This document shows, in pieces, positions 55,846 to 64,000 of a DNA stretch of 64,000 nt (positions are counted from its first letter, which is position 1; each line of letters opens with the position of its first letter). This DNA is from Novosphingobium silvae (lineage in GTDB: Bacteria > Pseudomonadota > Alphaproteobacteria > Sphingomonadales > Sphingomonadaceae), in NCBI RefSeq assembly GCF_009856825.1, contig NZ_WVTD01000010.1, positions 1-64,000 on the forward strand, given 5' to 3'. The notes beneath the pieces were generated by a model that saw only the letters and a program-made list of their open reading frames with translations, did no database searches and was not told the origin of the DNA. The position numbers and the translations under genes are program-made.

Positions 55846-57002
55846 CCGCACGCGCCCAAGCCGTATTCCTGGTCAATCTGGTGCAGGACGTGAACATCCT
55901 GCGCCCCCTGATCGTCATGGCGCAGCGCGATTTCGCGATGGACGTTCGCGTGCTGGTGTCAGGGGCATTCGAAGGGCGTGACATCTCGGGCATCTGGCGG
56001 CGTGAGCTGGCCGAGATTGCTGCGGAAACCCGCGCGCGCCTCGATCAGTTCAGGTCTGAGTTCGAGGCGCTTGCCCTGCTTGACGGGCACGGAGTGATCT
56101 TCGCCGCAAGCGAGTCCCACTTGCGCGGCCATGCCACCTGCCATGACGTATTTCGCGTCGCCCCGGCATCGTACCTGCGCGTCACGCTGCAGCACGGTTT
56201 CGAATGCGTGGGTTTCCGCCACAGCGGCGCGCACAAACTGGCGCACGGCTCAACCGCCTCCTTCGCGGCCGACATCGTGTGCGCCTGGTTCGCGACCGAA
56301 CACATCGACGCGATCAGCGCCGCGCAGCGCGGCAAGCTCGTGGTGACGGGGCCGAGCGCCGTCCTGCAACAATTTCGCGAGCCGCTGCCGCAAGACGCAA
56401 GCCGACCCGGCCTCGTCTGCGAGAACCTGCATTCGGTGCGCCTGAACGCGGCCGGCGACATGAAGGCGGAATTCGTCGATGTATTCTCCGCGTTCTGCAA
56501 GGCGGTGGACGATGGCACCCGGACGCCTGCCGTGTGCCTCAGGCCGCATCCCGGCGGCCAATATATGCTGCGCAACAAGGTGCCGCTGCCAGACAACGTG
56601 ACGGTGGAGAACGCCCCGATGTACCGGCTGGACATGCGCAGGTTCGCCTACGGCATCTCCGCCCCGTCCTCGGTGCTGCTCGACATGGTACTGGCCGGTA
56701 TCCCGACCGCCGTCTGGCGCGACGGCGCGGGGCTGATGGACACCGACAACTACGCCGATCTGCCCGGCGTCTCCTCCCTCGCGGACTGGGTCGCATTCGC
56801 CCGCAAGGCGCAGGAAGATCCGGCCTCGTTCGCATCGGGCCGCGAGGCGTTCCTCGCGCGGTTCGGCCTGGTGATCGATCCGGCGGACGTGCATGCCCGG
56901 TACTCGCGCATCTTCGACATGACCTTGCGCCACGCGCCGCGGCTTGCAGCGACCCGCACCGTCAGCGGCATCGTGGCCGTGGCGCCGCCCGCCACCGACT
57001 GA
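55842..57002 (+). CDS. Putative capsule glycosyltransferase (KpsC/KpsS- or polysialyltransferase-like)
   Basis: A 386-residue protein with LQHGFECVGFRHSG near residue 112 and LRPHPGGQYMLRNKVPLP near 230, plus SAPSSVLLDMVLAGIPT near 285. These match the R-P-H-P and S-S-V-L-x-D style seen in Kdo and polysialyl GT-B enzymes, so it may extend the chain or add Kdo to a lipid, but I could not assign it. Start ATG overlaps the previous stop; kdsA follows after 58 bases. Confidence 0.65.
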   Translation: MTARAQAVFLVNLVQDVNILRPLIVMAQRDFAMDVRVLVSGAFEGRDISGIWRRELAEIAAETRARLDQFRSEFEALALLDGHGVIFAASESHLRGHATCHDVFRVAPASYLRVTLQHGFECVGFRHSGAHKLAHGSTASFAADIVCAWFATEHIDAISAAQRGKLVVTGPSAVLQQFREPLPQDASRPGLVCENLHSVRLNAAGDMKAEFVDVFSAFCKAVDDGTRTPAVCLRPHPGGQYMLRNKVPLPDNVTVENAPMYRLDMRRFAYGISAPSSVLLDMVLAGIPTAVWRDGAGLMDTDNYADLPGVSSLADWVAFARKAQEDPASFASGREAFLARFGLVIDPADVHARYSRIFDMTLRHAPRLAATRTVSGIVAVAPPATD

Positions 57003-57060
57003 AATCCGCCGGCACCGTTGCTGAGAACCGGCGCCACCGATCCCGTTCCCCCCTGAAAGG

Positions 57061-57909
57061 ATGCCTCACTTGCATACCGTCACGATCACGCCGGACATCC
57101 GGTTTTCCAACGAATTGCCGTTCGTCCTCATCGGCGGAATGAACGCGATCGAGGATCACGGCCTGCTGCTGGAAGTCGCAGGCGAATTCGTCGCGGTGAC
57201 AAAGGACCTTGGCATTCCGTACGTTTTCAAAGCCTCTTTCGATAAGGCCAACCGCTCCTCGATCCACAGCTTCCGCGGCCCCGGCATGGAAAGCGGACTG
57301 AAGAGCCTGGCGGCGGTGAAGGCGCGATACGGTGTGCCCATCATCACCGACGTCCACGAGCCCCATCAGGCGGCCCCTGCGGCACAAGTGGCGGACATCA
57401 TCCAGTTGCCCGCCTTCCTTGCCCGCCAGACCGATCTCGTCGCGGCCATGGCAGCGACCGGCGCTGCGATCAACATCAAGAAGCCGCAGTTCCTGGCCCC
57501 TCACGAAATGCAGCACATCATCAGGAAGTTCGCCGAGTGCGGCAACGAGCGCGTGATGCTGTGCGAGCGGGGCAGCAGCTTCGGCTACAACAACCTCGTC
57601 GTGGACATGCTCGGCATCGACCAGATGCGCGAATATGCACCCGTCATCTTCGACACCACACACGCGCTGCAGCGCCCGGGCGGACGCAGCGACAGCGCCG
57701 ACGGCCGGCGCGAACAGGTGACGGCGCTGGCACGCTCGGGCATGGCGCTGGGCCTTGCCGGCCTGTTCATTGAGGCGCACCCCGATCCGTCGAAAGCGCT
57801 GTGCGACGGCCCGAGCGCCCTGCCGCTGAACCTCCTGCGCCCCTTCCTCGAACAGATGGTAGCGGTCGACACGCTGGTGAAGTCGTTCCCCGTTCTCCAA
57901 ACCGGCTGA
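57061..57909 (+). CDS. kdsA: 3-deoxy-8-phosphooctulonate synthase
   Basis: Condenses arabinose-5-phosphate with phosphoenolpyruvate to Kdo-8-phosphate. The 282-residue TIM barrel has [12 protein letters not shown] at the N-terminus, [18 protein letters not shown] barrel (here [14 protein letters not shown]) and [13 protein letters not shown], and the [15 protein letters not shown]-terminal end. The ATG at 57061 has no spacing from its AAAGG box; TTG at 57070, eight bases after that box, may be the true start. It completes kdsD and kdsB of the same island; no HAD-type kdsC was seen nearby. Confidence 0.93.
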   Translation: MPHLHTVTITPDIRFSNELPFVLIGGMNAIEDHGLLLEVAGEFVAVTKDLGIPYVFKASFDKANRSSIHSFRGPGMESGLKSLAAVKARYGVPIITDVHEPHQAAPAAQVADIIQLPAFLARQTDLVAAMAATGAAINIKKPQFLAPHEMQHIIRKFAECGNERVMLCERGSSFGYNNLVVDMLGIDQMREYAPVIFDTTHALQRPGGRSDSADGRREQVTALARSGMALGLAGLFIEAHPDPSKALCDGPSALPLNLLRPFLEQMVAVDTLVKSFPVLQTG

Positions 57910-57925
57910 TCGAGCGCCGTAGATG

Positions 57926-57969
57926 AAGAAAAGCGGCGCCGGGACGTTGGTCCCGGCGCCGCTTTTCTT
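57926..57969. terminator. Strong bidirectional terminator
   Basis: A perfect 20-bp stem (57926-57945 pairing with 57950-57969) with a GTTG loop. The stem contains AAAAGCGGCGCCGGGAC and ends in A-run/T-run edges on each strand, so it acts as an intrinsic terminator for both kdsA (plus) and the GSCFA gene (minus), whose stops flank it. Confidence 0.9.
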
Positions 57970-59457
57970 TCAGGCCTCCAGCAGCTTTCTGGCGCCTTCG
58001 AGGTCCGGCATGAAGTGCAGCGCCTCGCGTGCCGACGCGCGCGCCTGCTCCTTGTTGCCGCCGCGGTCCAGCAGGATGGCGAGACGCTGGTGGTAGATGC
58101 CGTTTTCCGGCTGCAGTTCCACCGCGCGTGCCGCCAAGCGCAGGGCCTCCTGCGGCTGTTTGTCCCGCTCCATGATCTTGGAGGCCATGAATGCGGCCCC
58201 GGCGTTCTCCGGGTCCCTCGCCAGCCATTCCTCACAGACGCGGCGCGCTTCCTTGGTGCGATTTCCGGCCTGCAGAGCCTGTAGGAGGCCTTTGTAGCAG
58301 TCGCGCATCTCCGCGCGCCGCATGTTCTCGCCCCCTCGATACAGCAGCGCCGAGAAGTGGCTTGCCGCGAGGGCATAGTCCTTGCCATCCAATGCCGCAT
58401 GCGCTGCCGAGAGGATCGAGGTTGTCGTGAAAGGATCGCGGGACGGATCCTGCGAAGCCACTGCGGCGGCCGGCTCATCATCCTTGGCGGCTTCTTCGGG
58501 CAGGTAGGCGCGGGTCGCCCGGCGCATGATCTCGCTCACGACCTCAGGGTTCACGTGGATGTTGTCCACACGATAGGCAATCTTGCGATCGGTCAGCGTC
58601 ACGATCTCGTAACTGGGGAAATAATCCACGTTGTCGTGACGCAGCACGGCCGCTTCGGCTGCAGCGCGCTGCACCGACTTGCTGTAGGTGTTGGCGGCAA
58701 GTGCATCGCGCCCGGTCATGGTGGCCTTGAAGGGCACGGGCGAGACGGTGAGCAGCACCTTGTGTTCAGGGTGGCCATACCTGCGAAGCAGGCCCAGCAG
58801 CCGCTCCACCCCCTCGGTAATGTCTTCGTAACTCAGGACATCGAGCCGGAAACGGTCCGGTTCTGCGTTGAGCGCGGCCTGAGGCGGCATGACGTTAAGG
58901 TATGCGCCGATCTTGGTATCGAACCAGGCCTCGGCCAGCCCCAGGGTCACGACGACCACCCGGCATTCCGGCAGGCGGCGCATGATCGCGTAGACCTTTT
59001 CGCGCCGCTCGACCGCATATTCCATCGTCACGGGCGACATGTTCGCCACGAGATGGGGGTCGTGCCACAAGCCCTCTCCCGCCGTCACGAACAGGTCCGC
59101 AGGGTCGAAGGCCGGAGGCGCGAATGCCCATTCGATCTCGTTCGCCATCGAATGAACAGTGTACTTGTTCAGAATCTCGTTGGCAGTGCCGCCGCCGCGC
59201 TCCTCGGCGGAAAGCTGCAGCGCCATGGCGGGCAGGTCGAAGCCCTTCGCAGCCAGCGCCTTCTCGATCTCACGGGCGAAGCATGACCCGATCGTCATGA
59301 TCTTGTCTTCCATCGAGAAGCGGAAGCTGGGCGCTCCGGCGATCTCGGCGATCTGTTCCAGCCGGTGTCCGCTGCGCCGTCCGCCGGGCCATAGGCTGAG
59401 GGGGTTCGCGCGCATGTTGCGCCCTGCTTCGCGCGATGAAAAAGATTGAATTGGCAT
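57970..59457 (-). CDS. GSCFA-domain protein with TPR-like repeats
   Basis: A 495-residue protein. The GSCFA motif itself is at IGSCFAREIE near residue 56, part of an SGNH/GDSL-like hydrolase fold with a possible catalytic Asn/His later (NIHVNPEVV). The C-terminal part from about 350 is TPR-like. GSCFA proteins occur in capsule and exopolysaccharide loci; they may be O-acetyl or ester hydrolases, but this is unproven. AGGAG seven bases upstream supports the ATG at 59457. It follows kpsT by 34 bases. Confidence 0.85.
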   Translation of the reverse strand: MPIQSFSSREAGRNMRANPLSLWPGGRRSGHRLEQIAEIAGAPSFRFSMEDKIMTIGSCFAREIEKALAAKGFDLPAMALQLSAEERGGGTANEILNKYTVHSMANEIEWAFAPPAFDPADLFVTAGEGLWHDPHLVANMSPVTMEYAVERREKVYAIMRRLPECRVVVVTLGLAEAWFDTKIGAYLNVMPPQAALNAEPDRFRLDVLSYEDITEGVERLLGLLRRYGHPEHKVLLTVSPVPFKATMTGRDALAANTYSKSVQRAAAEAAVLRHDNVDYFPSYEIVTLTDRKIAYRVDNIHVNPEVVSEIMRRATRAYLPEEAAKDDEPAAAVASQDPSRDPFTTTSILSAAHAALDGKDYALAASHFSALLYRGGENMRRAEMRDCYKGLLQALQAGNRTKEARRVCEEWLARDPENAGAAFMASKIMERDKQPQEALRLAARAVELQPENGIYHQRLAILLDRGGNKEQARASAREALHFMPDLEGARKLLEA

Positions 59458-59491
59458 AGCTAACTCCTGAGCTTGGCCTTGCGGGCAATCC

Positions 59492-60250
59492 TTAGGCGGA
59501 CGTCTGCAGCGCGCCTTCCTGCTCCATCAAGGCAAGGCGCGCCTTCTTCTTGGCTTTTTCGACTTCGTGCTGTCGCTTCATCTCGATCTTGGCGGCCCGC
59601 TTGATCAGCCTCTTGTAGGCCATTCTGGCGCTTTCGGAATCCTCGTATTCTTCCAGATTCCCATCCTCGAGAATCACGAAACGGTTGCAATGCTGCTGGA
59701 TGTAGCGGTTGCTGTGCGAGATGATGATCATTGCGCGATCCTTGCGCTTCTGGAAAAGCTCTATCTCGCACTTCTCGCGGAAGCGCTCGTCACCCACGGC
59801 CATGACCTCGTCGATGAGGTAGCAGTCGAAATCGACGACCATCGAAATCGCGAAGGCCAGCTTGGCTCGCATGCCCGAGGAATAGACGCCGACCGGCTCG
59901 TCGATGTACGGGCCGAGTTCGGAAAACCGCTCCACGAATTCGAGCCGGGTGCGGTAGTCTATGCCGTAGATCCGGCAGATAAAGCGTAGGTTGTCCTTGC
60001 CCGACAGGCGCTGGTGGAAGCCGCCGGAGAAGGCGATCGGCCAGGAAACCGACATGTCCCGCACGATGCGCCCGGACGTCGGCCGCTCCGCCCCGCTGAT
60101 GAGGCGCACCAGCGTCGACTTGCCGGCGCCATTGCGTCCCAGAATGCCGACACGCTCCCCCTTGTTGACGACAAGGTTGATGTCACGGAAGATTTCGCGC
60201 GGACCCTGCGCGGTGTGATAGACCTTGCTGACGTTCTCGAGGCGTATCAT
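59492..60250 (-). CDS. kpsT: Capsule polysaccharide ABC transporter ATP-binding protein (KpsT)
   Basis: A 252-residue ATPase. Walker A is GRNGAGKST at 38-46, the signature is YSSGMRAKLAF, Walker B is CYLIDEVMAVGDE and the switch His lies in IISHS. The YSSGMRAKL and EVMAVGDE variants are typical of polysaccharide and teichoic acid exporters. The C-terminus is a basic coiled coil. ATG at 60250 overlaps the kpsM stop (ATGA). It powers export through KpsM. Confidence 0.94.
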   Translation of the reverse strand: MIRLENVSKVYHTAQGPREIFRDINLVVNKGERVGILGRNGAGKSTLVRLISGAERPTSGRIVRDMSVSWPIAFSGGFHQRLSGKDNLRFICRIYGIDYRTRLEFVERFSELGPYIDEPVGVYSSGMRAKLAFAISMVVDFDCYLIDEVMAVGDERFREKCEIELFQKRKDRAMIIISHSNRYIQQHCNRFVILEDGNLEEYEDSESARMAYKRLIKRAAKIEMKRQHEVEKAKKKARLALMEQEGALQTSA

Positions 60251-61056
60251 GCGATGCGCACCTCGTTGAGCGCGACACGGCGGACCTGGCTCAGCCCGAA
60301 CAGCATGAGCAGCATGGTGGCCGAGCACATGTATCCAAGGTCGTAGTGCGCCTTGAAGTGCGATCCGAAAAAGCCTTCGCGCAGGTATTCCAGCCCGCTC
60401 GTCATCGGCAGCCACAGCAGCCAGTAGCGCACGGTCGGCGGGAAAGTATCGAGCAGGAAGCTCGTTCCCGACAGAATGAACAGCAGGATCGCGACGGGCG
60501 ACCACAGCTTCTGGACAGAAGGATAGCGCTCGGACAAAGGACCCAGCGTCAGCGCCAGCGCCATGCCGAACCATGCCAGAAGGCCCCAGCCCCCGATCAC
60601 CTGGAGCACGTTTTCAGGCGGCTCCAGCCATCCCCCCAGCCACATCACCAGGCCAAGGACCATGAAGCTGGTCGTCACGCCCGCGAACTCCAGCAGGATA
60701 CGGGCGAGGTATATGTCCAGCATCGTGACGCGGCGATGGTACAGCAGCGCCTGGTTGGAACTGAGCGCGCCTATGCAGCGCGAGGGCGTGTTGCGCCACA
60801 TCAGCATCGATGTGTAGCCAGTCAGGGTGAAGGCCGCGATCGGGATTTGCGAGCGGTGCAGGTCGTGAGTGGCCGTCCAAATCGCGGTAATCACGATCAC
60901 GAACAGCGCGGGTTCCACGAAAAGCCACAGGAATCCGATGTTACGCCTGCCGAACCGGGTGATGACCTCGCGCAGCAGCAAGGCCCATACGATGCGTGCC
61001 TGGATCCGCAGCCCCGAAAGCGGCAGCAACGGTTCGGACCGGTCGTCAGCTGGCAT
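60247..61056 (-). CDS. kpsM: Capsule polysaccharide ABC transporter permease (KpsM)
   Basis: A 269-residue inner-membrane permease of the ABC-2 type with about six transmembrane helices. Landmarks are REVITRFGRRNIGFLWLFVEPALF at the start and the P-x(n)-LWLPMTSGLEYLREGFFG near the end. It forms the export channel for lipid-linked capsule. It overlaps kpsT by four bases and the kpsE-like gene by 11, so the three proteins are made together. Confidence 0.94.
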   Translation of the reverse strand: MPADDRSEPLLPLSGLRIQARIVWALLLREVITRFGRRNIGFLWLFVEPALFVIVITAIWTATHDLHRSQIPIAAFTLTGYTSMLMWRNTPSRCIGALSSNQALLYHRRVTMLDIYLARILLEFAGVTTSFMVLGLVMWLGGWLEPPENVLQVIGGWGLLAWFGMALALTLGPLSERYPSVQKLWSPVAILLFILSGTSFLLDTFPPTVRYWLLWLPMTSGLEYLREGFFGSHFKAHYDLGYMCSATMLLMLFGLSQVRRVALNEVRIA

Positions 61057-62227
61057 GTTCTCTTACGCCGGCGATAAGCATGTTGGCGATGCCCCATGCG
61101 ATCAGGGCGAGCGCGAAGACGGCAAGTACGCCCGCGAGGCGACGCGGTTCGATCGCTTCGTCGGCAAGGTTGGGCGTGACGATGCGTTCGACGTAGACCT
61201 GCTTGCGCCGCGCTTCGTTCTGCGCCTCCTGCAACGAGGTCATCGCCGCCGCAAGCCGCTTTCCGCTGATTTCGTTGTCGATCTGCAGGCGCTGGTATTC
61301 CGCTGCGGTCGCGGCAAGCGAGGTGCGGCTGCCCGCGACTTTGCCCATCTGGTTTTCCATGGCCTGCTGAAGCTGGGCGATGCGGGCGGCAAGCTGCGGC
61401 ACTTGCGGATTGTCGGGCGCAAGCCTGCGCAGCTGCTGCAGCTGCACTTGCGAGGCGATCAGTTCGTCCTGCAGCTTGGACACCATTTCAAGCCCGATCT
61501 GGGCCTGCTTCTCGGGATCGACGGTGCCCGTGCGGTTGCGGAACGCCGCCAGCGTCGCCGCGGAACGCCGTGCATCCTGGGCCGCCTCGTTCGCTTCGCG
61601 CTGGGCGAACTCGATAAGGTCCCGGCGCCCGCGCGTGTTGAGGCGGTTGATGAGCCGTTCCGACTGGTCCAGCAGCGCTTCGTTGATCTTCTGCGCGTCC
61701 TTCGCCGAATAGGCCCGGACGGTCAGCGTCAGCACACTGGACGTGCTGTCGTTCTTGATGGTCACTCGCTTGACGAAATAGGAATACATATCCTCGAACG
61801 ATCCGCTGAAACCGAAGCCGTTCAGCCGGTCGAAGATGGAGATCGCGTCGTTCTCGTAGGCACGGCGGATGAGGCCGGAGCGATTGGCATCGCGCACCGC
61901 ATCGCGCGATCCCACGTACTCGGTTACAGCGTAGACTTCCTCGCTGGCATTGGTGAAGCCGGCCGTCTTGAGCAGAGCCCCGAAAGGCGATTGCGCGGGC
62001 TTGTCGGGCGCACGCACGACGATGCGGGACTCCGACACGTAGACGTCGCTGGCGAGTAGCCCATAGTACAGGATCGCTATGGTCGTCGGCAGGATAACCA
62101 TGATGGCGAACAGGATTGTCGAGGCCCCGAAGCTTCGGGCCAGGCTTAATCGCATTGTCGACAAGGTCTCCGTCACATCAAGGCGATGGCTCATGCGGTA
62201 GAGGTCGGGAATTTGCAAGCGGTACAT
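61046..62227 (-). CDS. Capsule export inner-membrane protein, KpsE-like (PCP-3)
   Basis: A 393-residue inner-membrane protein with transmembrane helices near residues 35-56 and 363-385 and a long periplasmic coiled coil between. It has the N-terminal Wzz-like part (LYYGLLASDVYVSESRIVVRAP) and the polysaccharide-copolymerase layout of KpsE, linking KpsMT to the outer-membrane channel. The start is either MYRLQ at 62227 or MSHRL at 62194; neither has a strong ribosome binding site. It is divergent from the KpsD/Wza-like gene. Confidence 0.88.
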   Translation of the reverse strand: MYRLQIPDLYRMSHRLDVTETLSTMRLSLARSFGASTILFAIMVILPTTIAILYYGLLASDVYVSESRIVVRAPDKPAQSPFGALLKTAGFTNASEEVYAVTEYVGSRDAVRDANRSGLIRRAYENDAISIFDRLNGFGFSGSFEDMYSYFVKRVTIKNDSTSSVLTLTVRAYSAKDAQKINEALLDQSERLINRLNTRGRRDLIEFAQREANEAAQDARRSAATLAAFRNRTGTVDPEKQAQIGLEMVSKLQDELIASQVQLQQLRRLAPDNPQVPQLAARIAQLQQAMENQMGKVAGSRTSLAATAAEYQRLQIDNEISGKRLAAAMTSLQEAQNEARRKQVYVERIVTPNLADEAIEPRRLAGVLAVFALALIAWGIANMLIAGVREHAS

Positions 62228-62366
62228 GATCGGCGGCGCGGCGGACCGGACGGGGCGTCGCGCCGGCCCGTTTCCCATTGCCTCCGATGGCCGGCGCGCC
62301 ACCTCCTTGAATTGTGACCCTCTGCGCAATAGAACGCCGGCCGAGGCGCACCGGCCTGTCTTTCGG

Positions 62367-63578
62367 ATGTTGAATTACATGATCTTCACGCGTTCGGGAA
62401 GGAAGGTGCTGGTTCCCGTCCTTGTTCTGACCCTTGCGGGATGTTCCTCCTTCGGAGCGTCCGGACCAAGCACGCGGTCGTTCGGCAAGGCGGAGGAAGC
62501 TTCTGTCAACGGCAGCCGCATCCGCGTGGTGCCGCTCGACGGACGCATAGCAGGATACCTCAGCCGCCCCTCCGGCAACGACTTTGCGAGCGTACTGGGC
62601 GATGTTCCGCAGGAGGACATTCGCGTCGGACCGGGCGATTCCCTGTCGATCTCCATCTACGAGGCGCCTCCTGCCGTGCTGTTCGGAGCGTCCGCCTCGA
62701 TCGGCGCCGCCTCCGCTGCGAGCGCGGGCGGCGCGGCCGCCGCTCCTCCCAGCACCTCGACATCGCTGCCGCCCGTCGTGATCGATCAGGCGGGACGGAT
62801 CACCCTGCCGTTCGTCGGCACCTTGCAGGCGGGTGGCATGACCCTGTCCGAACTGCAGGTCGCCATTCGCGCTCGTCTGCGCGGCAAGGCGAACGACCCG
62901 CAGGTACTGGTCAGCCAGGCCGGCAATGTCAGCCGCACGGTCACGCTTCTGGGCGAAACCGGCGTCAATGCACGCGCACCGCTGACCCCGCACGGCGAAC
63001 GCGTGCTCGATATCCTGGCCTCGGGCGAGACGCTGAAGCAGGCGGTGGACAAGACGACGGTGCAGATCGCCCGCGGCAAGCAGGTCGTCTCGATGCCGCT
63101 GAGCGCGGTGATCGCCGATCCCGCGCAGAACGTACGGCTTCAACCCGGCGACGTGGTGACCGCTTTGTTCAAGCCCTACAGCTTCACCGCGCTCGGATCG
63201 GTGATGAAAAGCTCCGAGGTGGAGTTCGAAGCCTCCGGCATCACGCTGGCGCAGGCGCTAGGCCGGGTAGGCGGCCTCGACGTGCAGAAGGCCGACATCC
63301 ACGGGGTCTTCGTGTTCAGGTTCGAGGCTCCCCAGACGCTGGGGCTCGACCAGGCCGCCGCTGCGCAGGATCTGCACGACAACCGCGGGCGCATCCCGGT
63401 GATCTACAAGCTGGAAATGAGCAGGCCCGAAAGCCTGTTCCTCGCGCAGCAGTTCGCGGTGCGCAACGGCGATCTCGTCTACGTGTCGAAGGCGCCGCTC
63501 ATCGATCTGCAGAGCTTCAGCGGCATCGTCTCGCAGTTCGTCTTCACCTTCATCAACGTCGGCGACAACCTGCAGTAA
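62367..63578 (+). CDS. Polysaccharide export outer-membrane lipoprotein (KpsD/Wza-like)
   Basis: A roughly 403-residue lipoprotein. The signal VLVPVLVLTLAGC gives the lipidated Cys, followed by a Poly_export domain (DIRVGPGDSLSISIYE) and a Gly/Ala/Ser/Pro-rich insert, then SLBB-like domains. It would form the outer-membrane pore through which the capsule leaves. The start MLNYMIFTRS is most likely; M at 62379 is an alternative. It is divergent from kpsE. It ends 5 bases from the stop of the beta-helix gene. Confidence 0.87.
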   Translation: MLNYMIFTRSGRKVLVPVLVLTLAGCSSFGASGPSTRSFGKAEEASVNGSRIRVVPLDGRIAGYLSRPSGNDFASVLGDVPQEDIRVGPGDSLSISIYEAPPAVLFGASASIGAASAASAGGAAAAPPSTSTSLPPVVIDQAGRITLPFVGTLQAGGMTLSELQVAIRARLRGKANDPQVLVSQAGNVSRTVTLLGETGVNARAPLTPHGERVLDILASGETLKQAVDKTTVQIARGKQVVSMPLSAVIADPAQNVRLQPGDVVTALFKPYSFTALGSVMKSSEVEFEASGITLAQALGRVGGLDVQKADIHGVFVFRFEAPQTLGLDQAAAAQDLHDNRGRIPVIYKLEMSRPESLFLAQQFAVRNGDLVYVSKAPLIDLQSFSGIVSQFVFTFINVGDNLQ

Positions 63579-63583
63579 GGAGC

Positions 63584-64000
63584 CTAGTCTTCGGTCGCAA
63601 AGCGCGTCTTGCAGCCGGAGACTCGCAGCCCCGTGACCTCAGGCCCGGCGCCAGGGCGATCACGCACCCCTGCGGAGCAGGACGCGCCGCCTGTCACCGC
63701 GATGTCGGAAAGCCTGATGCCGCGGGGCACGTCGCTGCCGCTCCTGTCGATCAGGATGCCGACCTTGGTCGCCGGCCACTCTGCAATGGGCGCCTTGCCC
63801 CTGCCGGGCTTTTGGTCCGCCATGTCGATCGTGAGGCCGTTGAGCGAGATGCCCTCCACCGGGCCGTAGATCGTCGCGCCTGCCAGCCCTGCGCCTGAAA
63901 TCCGGGTATCGAGCACCTGCACGTCGCTCAGGCGATGGCCGAGCTTGATGCCGAAGGCGAAGCTCCCGGTGATCGTCGCTCCGTCGATCCTGATGGCCGA
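63584..64000 (-). CDS. Right-handed beta-helix protein, C-terminal fragment
   Basis: Only the last about 139 residues are visible; the frame is open to the window edge. Short repeated strand turns such as SGAGLAGATIYG, VEGISLNGLTIDM and SGCKTRF give a pectate-lyase-like parallel beta-helix. Such proteins bind or cleave polysaccharides, and this one lies beside the capsule exporter, so a polysaccharide lyase or binding role is plausible but cannot be proven. The start is outside the window. Confidence 0.6.
   Translation of the reverse strand, partial: SAIRIDGATITGSFAFGIKLGHRLSDVQVLDTRISGAGLAGATIYGPVEGISLNGLTIDMADQKPGRGKAPIAEWPATKVGILIDRSGSDVPRGIRLSDIAVTGGASCSAGVRDRPGAGPEVTGLRVSGCKTRFATED

Overview
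The window is GC-rich, densely packed alphaproteobacterial chromosome. The most likely source is a sphingomonad (Sphingomonadales, for example Novosphingobium or Sphingobium). This is inferred from the gene order mutY / DUF721 / two DsbA-like genes / smc, from DUF1489, and from sphingomonad-like protein sequences. The species cannot be named from sequence alone.

Region 1 (1-6.7 kb) is stress and redox metabolism. It holds the end of an IS3-type insertion sequence at the left edge, a formaldehyde module (glutathione-dependent formaldehyde dehydrogenase and a FrmR-type repressor, each with a visible FrmR-like operator), a quinone reductase divergent from a TetR regulator with two operator-like boxes between them, an aldo/keto reductase and a zinc alcohol dehydrogenase.

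Region 2 (6.8-37.6 kb) is mostly housekeeping: a SPOR protein and argS, a heme-oxygenase-like iron enzyme, miaB, phoH, ybeY-corC, a cyclophilin, mgtE, DUF1489, nudC, a serine hydrolase, mutY, a DUF721 (DciA-like) protein, two DsbA-like proteins, smc, a cation/proton antiporter with an OmpA lipoprotein, chrA, two LysR regulators and a pirin. The usual phoH-ybeY-corC neighbourhood is broken up here, with ybeY-corC on the opposite strand from phoH.

Region 3 (37.6-64 kb) is a large surface-polysaccharide island. A minus-strand rfbA-rfbC-rfbD-rfbB operon makes dTDP-L-rhamnose. kdsD, kdsB and kdsA make and activate Kdo; no HAD-type kdsC was seen. A capsule ABC exporter (KpsT, KpsM, a KpsE-like protein and a KpsD/Wza-like lipoprotein) would carry the product out. 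Between these lie glycosyltransferases and several proteins of unknown role: a DUF5672 protein, a TPR-like/serine-hydrolase-like protein translationally coupled to an atypical radical SAM protein, a 1391-residue fusion of a sulfotransferase-like P-loop domain with a long coiled coil, two glycosyltransferase-like proteins, a GSCFA-TPR protein, and a partial beta-helix protein at the right edge. Non-ATG starts are unusually common in this island.

The least explained part of the window is the chain from 44.2 to 49.2 kb (glycosyltransferase, DUF5672, hydrolase-like, radical SAM) together with the 50-57 kb chain. Together they look like a capsule-building and capsule-modifying system whose chemistry cannot be predicted from known families. 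No tRNA, rRNA or CRISPR array was recognised.
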